From: Diphasiastrum complanatum
Lineage: Eukaryota; Streptophyta; Lycopodiopsida; Lycopodiales; Lycopodiaceae
Assembly (NCBI GenBank): GCA_029204225.1
Contig: CM055092.1
Location: forward strand, 15,770,715 to 15,834,714
DNA: 64,000 nucleotides
Reading direction: 5' to 3'
Position 1 is the stretch's first letter, and every line of letters begins with the position of its first letter. The notes under the pieces were generated by a model, which saw only the letters and a list, made by a program, of their open reading frames with translations, was not told the origin of the DNA and ran no database searches. This document shows positions 22,240 through 33,799 of the stretch, one piece after another. The translations under genes were made by a program, and so were the position numbers.

Positions 22240-24560
22240 ATCCATGCATTTGCTTAGGCTGGGTCCTTGGCAAACATTGGCAGGTGTCTTGCAAGCATTA
22301 AAGCTAAGTTAAAATACTTTTTTGCCTCTGATTATTAGGTTACAATGAGGAAGCAGGGACGTTCATTGGCTTTCCAATTTTGTGCTAATCTCCATGATGG
22401 CTGCAATGGTCTCCGCATAGAAGTACAAAAGCTACTGTAGATGTATATTTATTCATGTGATTTGCACCTATACTTGCGCTCTGATGACAGGAACAGGGAT
22501 CTCATAGCATATGGTAAGTGCAATCTGTGGAGTTGGTGGTCTATGACTTTTTATGTGGACTTTATAAGGTATACATAGGACATGCTTTTTTGGTTATATT
22601 AAGGCATTATTGTAGGTGTAACAGTGATGTACATTTTATCCAGTGCTGTATTAGAAGCATAGTTCTTGTTTGAGGGTTTTGTCCAAGTTGTAACTTGCTT
22701 ATGTCTGCTAGTTTTGTCTATATGTGTTATTGTCGTTTGTCCACCAATTACCTTCTTTAGTTTCAATTTTAGCAAACTGTAGGGTTTGTACTCCCTAGTC
22801 TTGTATATGGTTGGTTAAAAAATAATCAACTTAACGATTTTCCCAACAAGATCAAAGTCTCATAATGCCAACTTTCAATTCTGTGAAATTAGAAAGAGAA
22901 AGTTGCTGAAATTCTTATTTCGATGCTAAGTTGTCTGAACCTCAAATAACATATAAAAGTGTCCTAAATTCAATCACCAGCGCAACTTCTACAGTTCGAG
23001 AACATGACTTCGTGCAAATTTTTAGGGCATAAATTTAGCCAACAGAATGCTTGTAAGGTGGCATACTTTGGAATACTAAGTAGAATACCTTCATGTGCTG
23101 CAAGTTGATTGATGTCTAGATAAAGCTTCACAAGTTGTGCATCAAAATAACTTGCAAGCTTTTTCCAAATCAACTCGGCAATGCTCTGTACAACAACCAA
23201 AGAAGTCACTTATGCCATTTATAGCTGCAATGTACATAGAGAGAGTTCTTTCTCCTCACCCCACTTTTCTCTTTTTTGTGCTATGCCTGATGTTTTCTTT
23301 GCCTCTCTATTTCAAAGCTCTCTTTGCCTTTCTATTATCGCAAGCCAATCTGAACATTGATGCTAATAGCTTGATTAATTATTATGTCAACTTGATGCAC
23401 CTTGCATTTCAATCCACTTACATTATTTGTGATCCAAATATTTGAGGAGAATGTGTATTTTGTCTTCCAATACTGGCTAAGACTTTCTTCCATGAGATTA
23501 GTTCTACTCCAATCTGCCACAAAAATGATACAAAAATTAATCACATGTATCACACATGGATTCTCAATTGAGAGATGTTAGTTTAATGTTGCTCTACCAT
23601 GCAAATGAAAAAAAGAAATTATTGGGCAATATTCTTCCAAGCTAACTAGGGGTTATATAATGTAGTTATTTTAATGGATTTCCACGAGGGAGTGGTAGTG
23701 TCACTTCATTGGCTTTGCTCTGTAATGCCAGCCTTTATTATGATTAGTTTCCCCTTCAACTTAGAAGTTTTACTTTACATGTCGGTCTATGCATGATCGT
23801 ATAAAAGCTACTATGGGAATATCTTAATTCATGTGACTTGCATGGACTAAGGTCATGTGGAGGTATGTGTGTGCATGTGACTTACATCTACTCTTCAATG
23901 CCAATGACGTGAGTAAGGAGGCTATAGAATTTGGTTCATACTTTGCATGATTGAGTTGGTGGTCTTAGATTGTGTGTGAATTCCATGAAGTAGAAGATTG
24001 CGGATGGCCTTTGTTATGTAAGGTATTATTGTAGTCGTAACATTGACATCATTTTTGTGGAAAATAGAGTGATCGTAACTTGACTATTTTGGAGGTCTAT
24101 TGTTGAAGGTCAGTTTAGCATGGGTGCGAAGAGAGTTAGGGAGCGGTAATTTTGCTGCCATTTGTGTTGTCTAGTTGTGTCTCGAGCAAGTTGAAGTAAT
24201 AAAATGTGAAAATGTTGTATTTTTCTATGGGATTTTATTTGATTAGCTTTGCTCTTTAGTGCCAGCCTTTATGGTAATTGGGTTTGTTCATTGAACTTGA
24301 TTTTGCACAAACGTATGAAAGCTATTGTGCACTTATGTTGGCTAACTTGTTAATGTTGATTCTTTTTTTTTAGTGGTGCATTTTATTTGCCATCTATGCT
24401 ATATAGCTAGGCTTTGAGCAAGTTGAAGTGATTGAATGTGAGCGTATTTTTCTATGAGGAAATAGAGATTTCATTTGATTGACTTTGTGCTCTAGTGATA
24501 GCCTATGCCATGATTGAGTTTATCATACAACCTCAATAAATTGGCCTTTGCATAGGTTGA
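22240..24560 (+). repeat. Non-coding region with diverged internal duplications
   Basis: No supported gene. The phrase GCTTTGCTCT.TA.TGCCAGC recurs at about 23709 and 24245, with a weaker copy near 24481. Each copy is followed by related text. The 22430-22640 and 23830-24060 blocks also share order: ATTCATGTGA.TTGCA, GAGTTGGTGGTCT, then GTATTATTGTAG.TGTAACA. This indicates old duplication of a several-hundred-base unit. Its identity is unknown. Confidence 0.5.
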
Positions 24561-24575
24561 AGAAGTTTGATCATC

Positions 24576-25391
24576 ATGGCAAACCAAGGAGGGTTCTTGT
24601 TGGAGAGCAATGATAGGCTTACTTCAAGCAACTACTCAATATGAAGGTAAGGATGAATTCCTTGCTAACTATGTATTGAAGATAAACTTGATATTATCCA
24701 AGATCAAATCATTTATTGAAGGAAGGCCAAGAGGTCTTGACACATCATCGAGATGAATATCTCAAATGAGCTTCTCAAGGAGGTAGGAGCTTGTACTTCA
24801 TCTTATGAGGCATTGAGGACTCTTCAAAGGATTTATGAGTCAAAGTCCACATCTAGGGTGCTCACTTTGAGAAGGCAAATTCTTCAAAGCTATCAAAAAG
24901 AAGGTGAAAGTGCTAACTCTGATGTGATAAGGTTTAAATCTCTTAATGGTGACTTAGCATGTGTTGGTGATGTTATTGGTAACATTGAGATTGTTCAAGT
25001 GCTTCTAAGTGGCTCAGGAGAGGATAATGCTAATCTTGTTCAAAGTTTTGCTATTCAAAGAACTTTGCCATCTATTGAAGAATTGGAAGAGGTTTTGGCA
25101 GCCAAAGAGGATGGAGTTGCCAATATCAAGTCAAGAAGTGAACCTACTTCTATCAATGTTGGAGATGAAGAGGCATTCTTCACCAAAGGCAATGGCAAAG
25201 GAGGACGCAAGTGGAACTTCAACAAGAAGAGTACCATGGATCAAGGGCAAGGTGAGACAACATCTTGTTATGGTGGTAAGAAGGAAAAGTCTAAACTCAA
25301 GTGCTTTTATTGTAGCAAAAAGGGTCATTTTGCTAATGAGTGCTATAAAAAAAAAATAGAGCAATTAGAAAAAGCAAAGCAACTTTACTAA
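24576..25391 (+). pseudogene. Copia-type gag (UBN2 family) with CCHC knuckle, copy 1
   Basis: An opening MANQGGFLLESNDRLTSSNY is cut by a stop. From 24753 a 212-codon frame continues with the UBN2-type gag body (ELLKEVGACTSSYEALRTLQ, ESKSTSRVLTLRRQ, NLVQSFAIQRTLPSIEELEE). It ends with an intact zinc knuckle CFYCSKKGHFANEC. The family packages RNA in copia elements. The early stop and the lack of a fused pol make it a pseudogene. Confidence 0.8.
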
Positions 25392-25394
25392 TGG

Positions 25395-26560
25395 CTATTA
25401 ATGAAGTCGTTGATACTCTTATGATGTCTTCAAGTCTTATCTCAAGAGAAACTAGCAAAGAGTCATGGTGGATTGATAGTGGAGCTAGTTTTCATATGAG
25501 GAATTCTTTTCTTTCTTAGTCACTTATGATGGAGTCAAGCAAGTGATCTACACAGAAAATGATGGTGAGTTTGTCATTAAAGGTATTGGCTCTATTTCTC
25601 TTACTCTCTCAAATAAGAGAAAATCAAGACTTGAAAATGTATTGTACATTCCTTCACTTTCAAAGAGTCTTCTTAGTGTTGGACAATGAACATCAAATAG
25701 AGTTTGATGGAGATGCTTGTTACATAAAGAAGGGAGATGTCTTAATTGCAAAGGACTTTATAAGCTTGATACTTGTGTTATGTCTAATCAAAGGGCTTTG
25801 ATGACAAAGGTGGTGACATCAAGTGCAAAGTCTCATTCTCTTTTCATGTGCTCTTTACTAGTTTTGATGGTACTAGTAAGCTTATTCTCTTCAAGCGTGC
25901 ATTTTGCAAATGGTGGTGATTCTTTGGTGAGCCAATGAAGGTCATGATTCCTAAAATCAAGGGCCAAACTCCACAAATCAAGGATGTTGGTGAATGAACT
26001 AACTACCAAAGTTGGTAAACCTAATGCTGATTCTTTTTGTGTAATGATTTTGTGAATTGTATGCAATTTGAAGTTGATTAGGATCATTCTCTGTCCACAG
26101 GCCGTACCCCACACATGTGAACTCGAATCTTAATGTTTTGATTGCTCTTGGTTGTAAATTGCCAATCTAGATCAATTCTTGCTATAAATGGTAAATCAAT
26201 CAATCAGTCACTCTTGAGAATCATTTAAAGATTCACTTATGGTCCTATTACTGTACTTTCAATATTTGAAGACTTGTGTAGAGGCAAAGGATCAACAAAG
26301 GAGTGTCATATACTACTTTGCTCAATCTATATCATGTTTGAGCTATGTGATGTCAATGTTTGGAGATCGTTAATTTTTGGTGAATCCATGGTCATTTTCT
26401 TGTGTCAAATGAAGCTTGAAGATGGAATAGTGCTACCTACTAGATATATGGAGTCATGTGGAGCTGGATTAGCATCATTGTTGTACTCTTTTACTCATTT
26501 CCAAGGGTTGATAGTTCTTTGTGGAAAAGTGGCAATGGAGGCTCATATATGGGAGTTTTG
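25395..26560 (+). pseudogene. Copia protease and gag-pre-integrase region, decayed, copy 1
   Basis: SWWIDSGASFHM near 25470 is the copia protease active-site signature. It is followed, after frameshifts, by GIGSISLTLSNKRKSRLENV, LYIPSLSKSLLSVG and KGLYKLDTCVMSNQ, which are the usual stretches between protease and integrase. Near 26380-26470 a further block (IFGESM, LEDGIVLPTRYMESCGAG) matches the region after the protease in the related minus-strand element (FGESM, LEDELVLPTSQMESCGA at 40640-40770). No integrase or reverse transcriptase follows, as in that element. Confidence 0.7.
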
Positions 26561-26689
26561 AAAACATATACTTTTCAATTTGTTTAGTTCCATATCTTTG
26601 TGATTTCTTCTTGATTTCATCTATTAATTTTCAAGAGAGTGCTAAATTCATTGGAACAAGTTTGAAGAAGAAGATCAATCATTGCAACA

Positions 26690-27360
26690 TGACAACAAAT
26701 GAAGGTTTCATATTGGAGAGCAATGATAGGCTTACCTCAAGCAATTATTCAACTTAGAAGGTGAGGATGAAGTCCTTACTTGAAATGAAGTTGATGCATA
26801 TTGTTGCAGGTGTGGAGGAGAGACCTTTGGCACCTCAAGATCAATTGAGGTATATGATAGGAAGGAAAAAAAAGCTCTTCATGTAATCAAGATGAATGTG
26901 AGAAATGAACTTTTCAAAGAAGTTGGCAAGTGTACTTCATCAAGTGAAGCTTGGGAAACCTTGAAAAAAGTTTATGAATCCAAGTCTACATCTAGAGTCC
27001 TAACCCTAAGGAGAAAAATCTTTCAAAGTCTTCACAAGGAGGAGGAAGATACTCATGCTTTTGTTTTGAGAGTTAAAACACTGAGTGATGAATAAGATTG
27101 GTGAAAGCATAAAGGATGTAGAACTTGTGCAAGTTGTTCTTAATGGCTTGTTGGATGATCATGCTAATCTAGTACAAAGTTTTTCTATTCAAAAGACATT
27201 TCCAAGTATGGAGGACTTGCAAGAGGTCTTGGTGGCCGAAGAGTTTAGACTCTGAGCAAGAGGATGATCTACTTCTATATCTCAAGGCGGAACCTATGTT
27301 CTCAAGAGGTAAGTTCAAGGGAAAGAGCAAAAGCAATTGGTCTAAAGGGAAAGATTAAGG
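26690..27360 (+). pseudogene. Copia-type gag (UBN2 family), copy 2
   Basis: The start TTNEGFILESNDRLTSSNYS repeats the start of copy 1 two kilobases upstream. Then MNVRNELFKEVGKCTSSSEA, WETLKKVYESKSTSRVLTLR and FVLRVKTLSDE give the same UBN2 body. Stops and shifts interrupt it, and the knuckle is lost. The tandem order gag-protease-gag points to two elements side by side or a recombined array. Confidence 0.75.
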
Positions 27361-27536
27361 TGAGCCATCTTATATCTAAGGGGTGCAGCCATGCAAGATT
27401 GTGGTAGATCTAAGTATGGACCTTAGGTAGGATCTAAGTGAATCTCGAAAAAATCTGGGGTAGAAATCGTTCGAAAAACTCAGAGATTTCTGGTCAAGAG
27501 TCCCGTGAGATCCAATTTAGATCCAACCCAATCGTC

Positions 27537-28217
27537 TTAAATGGTACTTACTTCCAGGCTGAGATTATCAACCGGATCCTCGGATATTCCATCACTTGAA
27601 ATGTTGACAGCTAGTTTAGGGTGTTGGTATAATGCTCTTTCAGTCCTATACCTGGGTCTATTTTCTGGATCACGTTCATTAGTGGTCCCAGATATATCAA
27701 TGTAAAGGGTACTTGGGGGTGATTGTGTCACTTCTGCATAGTGAGTGGATGTAGAATCAGTTAGTCTCCATGACCCGTCTGGCCTGAACTCGTATACTTC
27801 TAAATAACTGTAATCTTCATGATGTCGTATTCTAAATAAGATATCCCAAGGTAGCAAGTTGTGGTGAAACTCAGGTGTGTAGAAATGGTATCTCGGAATT
27901 TCTTGTCTGAATAGTTGGCACATGTTGCCAAGTAAATGTAGGAATCGGTATTCTAGGTCCGTCATATGAACCCTAAGGTGGCTCGACAGATCCCGTCTAG
28001 TAGTGCAACTTTGGACTGCTAGTGGAAACCAATGATGACCCAACCGTAGGTATAAGGTGGCTTGTATTTGAGCTTCGTTGGTATTGATTTCTAATGCGAG
28101 ATCACCGGTGGTGACACTTCCCAAAGTGGTATCTAAAGCTATGATGGTGGCAGGTAGATCCCAACTCAAGATTTGTATTACTGGGCAGAATCTTCTTGGA
28201 TTACCGAAATGTGCCAT
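27537..28217 (-). CDS. 226-codon ORF, function not recognised
   Basis: An uninterrupted minus-strand frame starts MAHFGNPRRFCPVIQ and ends SLEVSTI. Composition is protein-like and not repetitive. Segments include TTGDLALEINTNEAQIQATL, YLRLGHHWFPLAVQ, LEYRFLHLLGNMCQLF, HNLLPWDILFRIRH and a Ser/Arg-rich C-terminal third. No signal peptide, clear membrane segment or metal motif was seen. It lies among decayed retroelements yet is free of stops, which is unusual here. It could be an element-borne protein, an old viral insertion or a young hypothetical gene. None of these is shown by the sequence. Confidence 0.4.
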   Translation of the reverse strand: MAHFGNPRRFCPVIQILSWDLPATIIALDTTLGSVTTGDLALEINTNEAQIQATLYLRLGHHWFPLAVQSCTTRRDLSSHLRVHMTDLEYRFLHLLGNMCQLFRQEIPRYHFYTPEFHHNLLPWDILFRIRHHEDYSYLEVYEFRPDGSWRLTDSTSTHYAEVTQSPPSTLYIDISGTTNERDPENRPRYRTERALYQHPKLAVNISSDGISEDPVDNLSLEVSTI

Positions 28218-28219
28218 GG

Positions 28220-29450
28220 TATCCTATCATGGATGATGGATATGGAAGTCATCCTGGAAGAGGCAAAATTGTTTTGGATATTTTTTCAGGATGTTTGGTG
28301 AGTCCTATTACCAGTATTGCAATGTACTTTGGGATTTTGGCTTCAAACTAACTTCTAATATGCGAGTTCTAATGGATGGATTACCAGGTTCAATTGAAAC
28401 TTCTTAAAGGCTCCTTCTACATTAAAGTCATTGTTAACATCTTCAAAGTGACCTTGAAAAATATTTTCATTACCACTAATCCACATTATAGGACATCCTA
28501 TCTTGTCATTCCCATAGGGTTGTTGATCATTTAACATCCCTTAGTGTTGTTCACCAATTCTCAGAGGTAGGTATTCCAGTGATTCCTATGATTTGCAGGT
28601 GTTTGTCATTTTTTACCTCGAGTGGTATTTTGTTGTGGGCGTTCTTTTCTTGACTCTATACGGTATGGCTTTTGGGTCATGTGAGACAGAGTTACTCATG
28701 AGCAAAAGATATTTCTATCCTAACTGAGATTGAAATCTCAAGCTTATGAAGGCCTTTGTATGGGTGGTTTTGAGTTCGTATAGTCAACTGCAGCTAGGCA
28801 TCCATACTGGTGTACGTTCTTTCCTACGGTTGGTATGATATTCATCATACAATCGATGATTTCTTGAGATGTGTCAAGACTAGGAATTTTCCCTCTCAAT
28901 TGTGATCCTAGTTAATGGTGTGTATCCTAGGATCCCTTTCTTAATGAGTTCTGGTATTACCTCTTTGTAATGTGGAGTAAATTGTTATGATATGTCTTTC
29001 TAAGCTTTAAAGTGTACAATGTGCCTGAATCTCTTACTTGAAGAGCTTTCTTCTTTTGCCCATATCTAGTTAATATACTCAACGCTAGTCAACCATTCCC
29101 ATTATAATGTCCTGACCCAACCTTGTTCGTGTAATTTGTGGAGAAAACTTACCATTCAATTTTCATGATTCCACCTGAAGTAATGTCAGTATGAAGTTGG
29201 GTCATGCGCTTCTTGTATTCAATCAATGCTAGTGGATAATTTTGGGGACTTGGCAATTTGCGAGTAAGTTTGTTACAAGTTTAGCTATAGCACATAGTGT
29301 GCTATAGTTGTTTGCGACAAATAATCTTTTGTACCAGGCTAATTCCATGTTTACTAGTGTGTCCATTTGTAGTCAAATGTACAGTAGTCAGCGAAATAAA
29401 TTGCAGTCAGTCAAAGAACACGATGGTATAGTATATCTGTAATCTCACTG
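28220..29450. other. Decayed coding-like minus-strand sequence, no gene called
   Basis: On the minus strand, short protein-like pieces occur, such as LIEYKKRMTQLHTDITSGGI near 29230, and VIPELIKKGILGYTPLTRI near 28940, all broken by stops. The style suggests an old retroelement or pararetrovirus-like polyprotein upstream of the 226-codon ORF on the same strand, but no diagnostic motif was found. Confidence 0.3.
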
Positions 29451-29454
29451 TAAA

Positions 29455-29514
29455 TTTTTTGGGCCTAGATTGCTGCATTTTAGGCCAGAAAAGCAGCGAT
29501 CCAGGCCCAAAAAA
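29455..29514. repeat. Long inverted repeat, stem-loop
   Basis: Arms 29455-29476 and 29493-29514 are 22 bp each and complementary except at two positions, around a 16-base loop. The arms start TTTTTTGGGCCT and end AGGCCCAAAAAA. This would form a strong hairpin in single-stranded DNA or RNA. Confidence 0.88.
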
Positions 29515-29522
29515 ATTTGACT

Positions 29523-29574
29523 TGGAATGCTCAATTAGTTGGCACGCCGACGTGCCAGGTGATGGAGCATTCCA
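29523..29574. repeat. Nested palindrome with TGGAATGCTC ends
   Basis: The outer arms TGGAATGCTC (29523) and GAGCATTCCA (29565) enclose an inner perfect hairpin TGGCACG-CCGA-CGTGCCA (29540-29557). The outer arm word recurs as TGAGCATTCC at 30194-30242, on the far side of the hexamer array. Confidence 0.85.
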
Positions 29575-29616
29575 GGCCAAATTTTTTTTCGGCGTGGATC
29601 GCTACATTCAATGTCG

Positions 29617-30056
29617 CCGATGTCGGTGACTTCGACTTCAACATCGAAGTCGAAGTCGAAGTCGGTCACTTCGATGTCGAAGTCGAAGTCACCGACATAG
29701 AATAAAGTTCGACTTCGACTTCGAAGTCACCGACTTCGACTTCGGTGTCACCGACTTCAACTTCGGTGACATCAAAGTCACCAACTTCGACTTCTGTGAC
29801 TTCGCTGTCAGTCACTTCCATGTCAAAGTTGAAATGACCGATGTCGAAGTCGGTGACTTTGATGTCGCCGAAGTCACCTCGACATAGAATAAACTTCGAC
29901 TTCGACATTGAAGTCAGTGACTTCGACTTCGGCGACATTGAAGTCACCGACTTTGACTTCGGTGACTTTGATGTCGGTCACTTCCATGTCGAAGTCGAAA
30001 TCGGTGACTTTGGTGTCGCCAGAGTCAAAGTCGGTGACTTCGATGTCGAAGTCAAA
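29617..30056. repeat. GAAGTC / GGTGAC hexamer array, fold-back-like
   Basis: About 440 bp are built almost only from six-base words such as GAAGTC, GACTTC, GGTGAC, GTCACC and GATGTC in both orientations. A larger duplication is visible: ACATAGAATAAA..TTCGACTTC occurs at 29694 and 29882, 188 bp apart. Because sense and antisense words are mixed, the region can pair with itself extensively. Frames crossing it give Asp-Phe/Val-Glu or Ser-Lys repeats and are not taken as genes. Confidence 0.9.
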
Positions 30057-30193
30057 AAATCGACAAGGGCTGAAGATGGAACATCATGCAAAACCAATTG
30101 TCCGGCAATTTGAGTTAACGGCCTCCAAGAGTGCTTACATTTCTCAAAAATTTGTGTTCTCAAGTCGCCCCTACCAAGGGAAATAGGGCACCT

Positions 30194-30242
30194 GTGATTG
30201 AGCATTCCAGGTGATTGAGCATTCTAGGTGATTGAGCATTCC
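30194..30242 (+). repeat. Three 17-bp tandem units, GTGATTGAGCATTC
   Basis: Units start at 30194, 30211 and 30228 with a 17-bp period and one base difference. The core GAGCATTCC is the inverted match of GGAATGCTC at 29524, so these flank the hexamer array as possible ends of one element. Confidence 0.85.
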
Positions 30243-30249
30243 TACAAGG

Positions 30250-31714
30250 AAGGTCTAAGGGCCAAGGACAACATAGGAGAATGCTTAAACTGCTTGGCAC
30301 ACCACGTGCTATGAAAATTTTGAAACAACACACAAAAGAAACTCGCTAAACTCGCAAGCGATTTACTCGCAGATTGTCAAAATTTATAATTTTATTTAGA
30401 CCGGGTCCACAAAGAGCGTCGAGCTTCCAATCATTCACTGTAAAGATTGGTTTTTTCCTAGCCCAAGGAGGTGTGTTTCACCCTTGCCAAGTATTATCAC
30501 CGCCTCTGTGTTTCAAGAGGGTCGACCCATATTTTACTTTTAGTAGCAATGCAATGTTTCTCTTATAAAAAGATAGATTCATTATTCACATAGCACAATA
30601 ACTCAGCGAGTCAACATCATCATATAACCTTATCGTGACAGGTAGACATATTCGAAATATCAATTCAGACATACACATGTGTCAGTGATCTATCCCACAA
30701 CTTACTGGCCTATCCCAAAACAAAATTTAGATCACAGACTCTGAATTTAGCATGCATATTGTTGATAACATACATGCTAGGCATATCGTTATTGTGTATC
30801 AGTAGCATCTAAGATATCATTATCATTCTATTTAGCATTCACTCGACTTGCTAGCAACAACAACTTCAACCGTTTTTCCTATCCAAGCAGCACACAATCC
30901 ATTTAACAGATGTATGCAACGATCCGACTTTACCTTTAGCATGCAAAAGTTATGGTAAAAATACTATTGTAGATTGTATTGACATACATGCAATAATCAA
31001 CCAAACACCTCAGACTGTAAAATCTACTACATTTTGCAGAAAACTTTCTTGCATTCTAGATCGATTGAATAGACAGCTTAGCTAACAATATTCTCGGTTA
31101 TACTATCCCTGCTTGACAAAATATCAGTCCAAACAGATTTTATCTACGAAAAGTAATCCTTGCAACTTCAACAAAGTTTATATGGCGTCCATACAATAGT
31201 AAGCTTCCCACATTCTATAATCATTACTCAAGATATCAAGAAGAGTAAGATACCTCTATACTCATAGGAACTGGCCGGTTCTCTCCAAGATTGCTCTGCC
31301 TGCCACTGATACACTATCTATGTTGATTGTATTGACTACATGTAGATCTGCTAGCTCCCGAATTATGCACGTTTTTCAATAAACAACACGTTGGTTCCCC
31401 TTCATCACTCCACACTGGCGACGATCTCTAATGCTATCACATTGGTATGTAGGTGTCTCATGCCACTCATATGAACGGGCTCAACAATGACCTTCTCTCA
31501 TTCAAACTCTCCAAAAATCGGTAGAATTGTCCTCTCTCATAGCTATGATATCGACTCCCAGACTATCGACGTTGCAACCACACAAAAACTCAACTTTCAT
31601 TTTGGCTCAATAGTATCTCTAGCTCTTAGTTAGTCACACCCAGTCACTCAGGCACTTGATAGTAATCAATTACTCCTAGAGTAGTCTTAGCAATGAACTC
31701 TTAGTAGCACATCA
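30250..31714. other. Non-coding repeat-like sequence, no gene seen
   Basis: No coding similarity. The sequence runs up to the left end of the gypsy element and appears to be host DNA, or an older element into which it inserted. Nothing else was resolved. Confidence 0.45.
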
Positions 31715-32288
31715 AGTTACAAGCTAAGATTCACAAGCTATGCTAGAAAGCAGGACTTAAGCTAGAAAGCAGGAAGAGAATGCTTAAGGAGGCTAAAGAG
31801 GAGCAATCATCATAAATTGAATAAAGGAATACAATGTTGCCCTACTTATACCCTCTCTGAGAATCAAATAGAGGATTCAAAGAAGGGAGGGAAAAGGATT
31901 TGGAGGGAAAATAGTGCGCCCCCCCACTCCAAATCAATGTGACCAAGTCCTAAAAATATAAACAAATAGTGCCCAAGGCTAGTATATGAATAAAAAGGGC
32001 CCTTAGGCCTGCTTATGCATAATAACAATAAAAGAATGGACGCGGCGAATGTAATGAGCCAAGTCCATAACTCTCCCCTGTAGAAAACCAAAGCCCTCCA
32101 CCGGTAGCAAGCATAATGACTATCTAAAACAATAATGTAAGCATGCTAGATACTGAAAAATCATGAACTAATGGAAATACTGATGGAAAGGACATAAGTC
32201 GTCACAACAGATATCCCAAAAGCATCATAACCGTGTAAAGCAAGTACTAAGCAGATACGACAATAAAGAATAGTCATAGCTAGCCGAA

Positions 32289-33017
32289 TCATGAAGCAGA
32301 GGGAACATCTACAATGACATCTGTAGTAGAGGAGAGAACTAAAGCCATGAGGGCTCGAGCCTGAACTGCCAATAATGGTGTATGATAAAACACATCAATA
32401 GGCTCCCAAGTGGCCTCCTCAAGAGGACGACCATCCCACTGTACTAAAAACTGAATCTGCCTGCGACGTCGACTGTACTGAAGGCGAACCTGATGGATGG
32501 CGGCTGGCAAAAAAGGGAACAACTATGGCTCTGTAGGAAATGTGAGATCGCGAGGAGCATCATCCTCAATGGCAGCTCGTAACAGGCTAACATGAAAGAT
32601 ATCACAAGCTCGTGTAGAATCAGGCAACTGTAACCGGTATGTAACAGGGTTGAGGCGATCCAAGATACAGTAAGGCCCATAATAGCATGGTGCAAGCTTT
32701 TCAGTAGAAGTGTGACCCTGAACAAAGTGATGACGTGCAAAGCGTAACCGGAGGTAAACCATATCACCAACCTGAAACTTAACATGACGACGATTACGAT
32801 CAACAGAAGTCTGATAGCGCTGTTGAACATGCTGTAAGTGAGTAGTAGCCCTAGCAATAAGCTCACGAGCACCGGATAAAAAAGAAGCAATGGTAACTGG
32901 TGTATCATCAGGAGGAAGAGGCACCCCTGGCAAAAGTGGAGCATACCCATGAGCCAATAAGAAAGGTGAAACTCCAGTGCTGGTACTAACAGAACTATTA
33001 TAGCTATACTCTACCAA
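32289..33017 (-). pseudogene. Integrase C-terminus and chromodomain of the gypsy element
   Basis: From 33017 the frame YSYNSSVSTSTGVSPFLLAH continues with RNRRHVKFQVGDMVYLRLRF and GPYCILDRLNPVTYRLQLP, the usual integrase C-terminal GPF/Y-type region. It stops at 32523. The next frame (32522-32289) has IHQVRLQYSRRRRQIQFLVQ then WDGRPLEEATWEP, a chromodomain. In chromoviruses this domain is thought to direct insertion by binding modified histones. The stop between the two blocks breaks the fusion. Confidence 0.85.
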
Positions 33018-33068
33018 ACATAAATGCTGGTCCCAATCCTTCCCGGAAGGAGAAACAAAATGTCGAAG

Positions 33069-33737
33069 CTAATCCTCAAGGATCTGATTAAGAACCTCAG
33101 TCTGCCCATCAGCAGTAGAATGAAGCAGGTGCCATAAGAAGTTGTACGTAGATGTAAACTTACTATCCTGATCAGATAGGATAGTACGTGGCATACCATG
33201 CAGGCGAAAAATATCTAATAGAAAAAGACGTGCGCACTGCTCAGCTGTAATAGTGCTGCGGACCGGTATAAAGTGTGTCTGTTTCGAAAATCGATCTACC
33301 ACCACCATACAAGAGTCATGACCACGGCAGGTATGAGGAAGACCAAGGATAAAGTCCATAGAAATATTTGTCCACTGGCGATGAGGAATGGACCAACTCT
33401 GGAGCAAACCAGCAAACTTAGCACGGAAGTATTTATTACGGGCACAAAAAGGACAATCACGAATAAGATGGGCTAGCTCAGACTTCATGGATGGCCAATT
33501 AAAATTGTCCTTAAGACGTGCATAAGACTTTTGAAAACCAAAATGGCCACCAATAGGGGAAGCATGAGCATCAGACAACAACTGAGGACGAATGGAAAGA
33601 GAAGTGAGAATACATAAAGCACCATAGTGGTATAAACGATCATCAACAATAGTATAGGAACTTCCGAGAGTCTTTTTCATGTACAGAGTAACGTTGCTCA
33701 TAAGAGCGCAAACGACGAGACTCATAAGCAATAACAC
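33069..33737 (-). pseudogene. Integrase core of the gypsy element
   Basis: The zinc-binding part reads HASPIGGHFG ... CPFCARNK, an HHCC pattern. The catalytic core shows MDFILGLP and LSDQDSKF for the two Asp. It shows ADGQTEVLN for the Glu. Between the second Asp and the Glu the usual stretch ending AYHPQ is shortened by about ten residues (LLHSTADGQ), in frame. A stop follows at LED. Catalytic residues are present but the shortened loop and stop argue against activity. Confidence 0.85.
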
Positions 33738-33799
33738 AGTCGGACTGATGGAGAAGAGCGCCTAAACCAATAGCACTAGCATCAGTCTCAACAATAAAA

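Noticed and set aside
22970-23209. 79-codon minus-strand frame with protein-like text
   Set aside because: No recognisable domain, no splice context and no second supporting exon.
28220-29450. Pararetrovirus-like insertion upstream of the 226-codon ORF
   Set aside because: Only short, vaguely similar pieces; no RT or movement-protein motif could be identified, so it is not called.
29841-30186. Asp-Phe/Val-Glu and Ser-Lys-rich frames of about 90 codons
   Set aside because: Translations of the GAAGTC hexamer array; open in several frames for compositional reasons.
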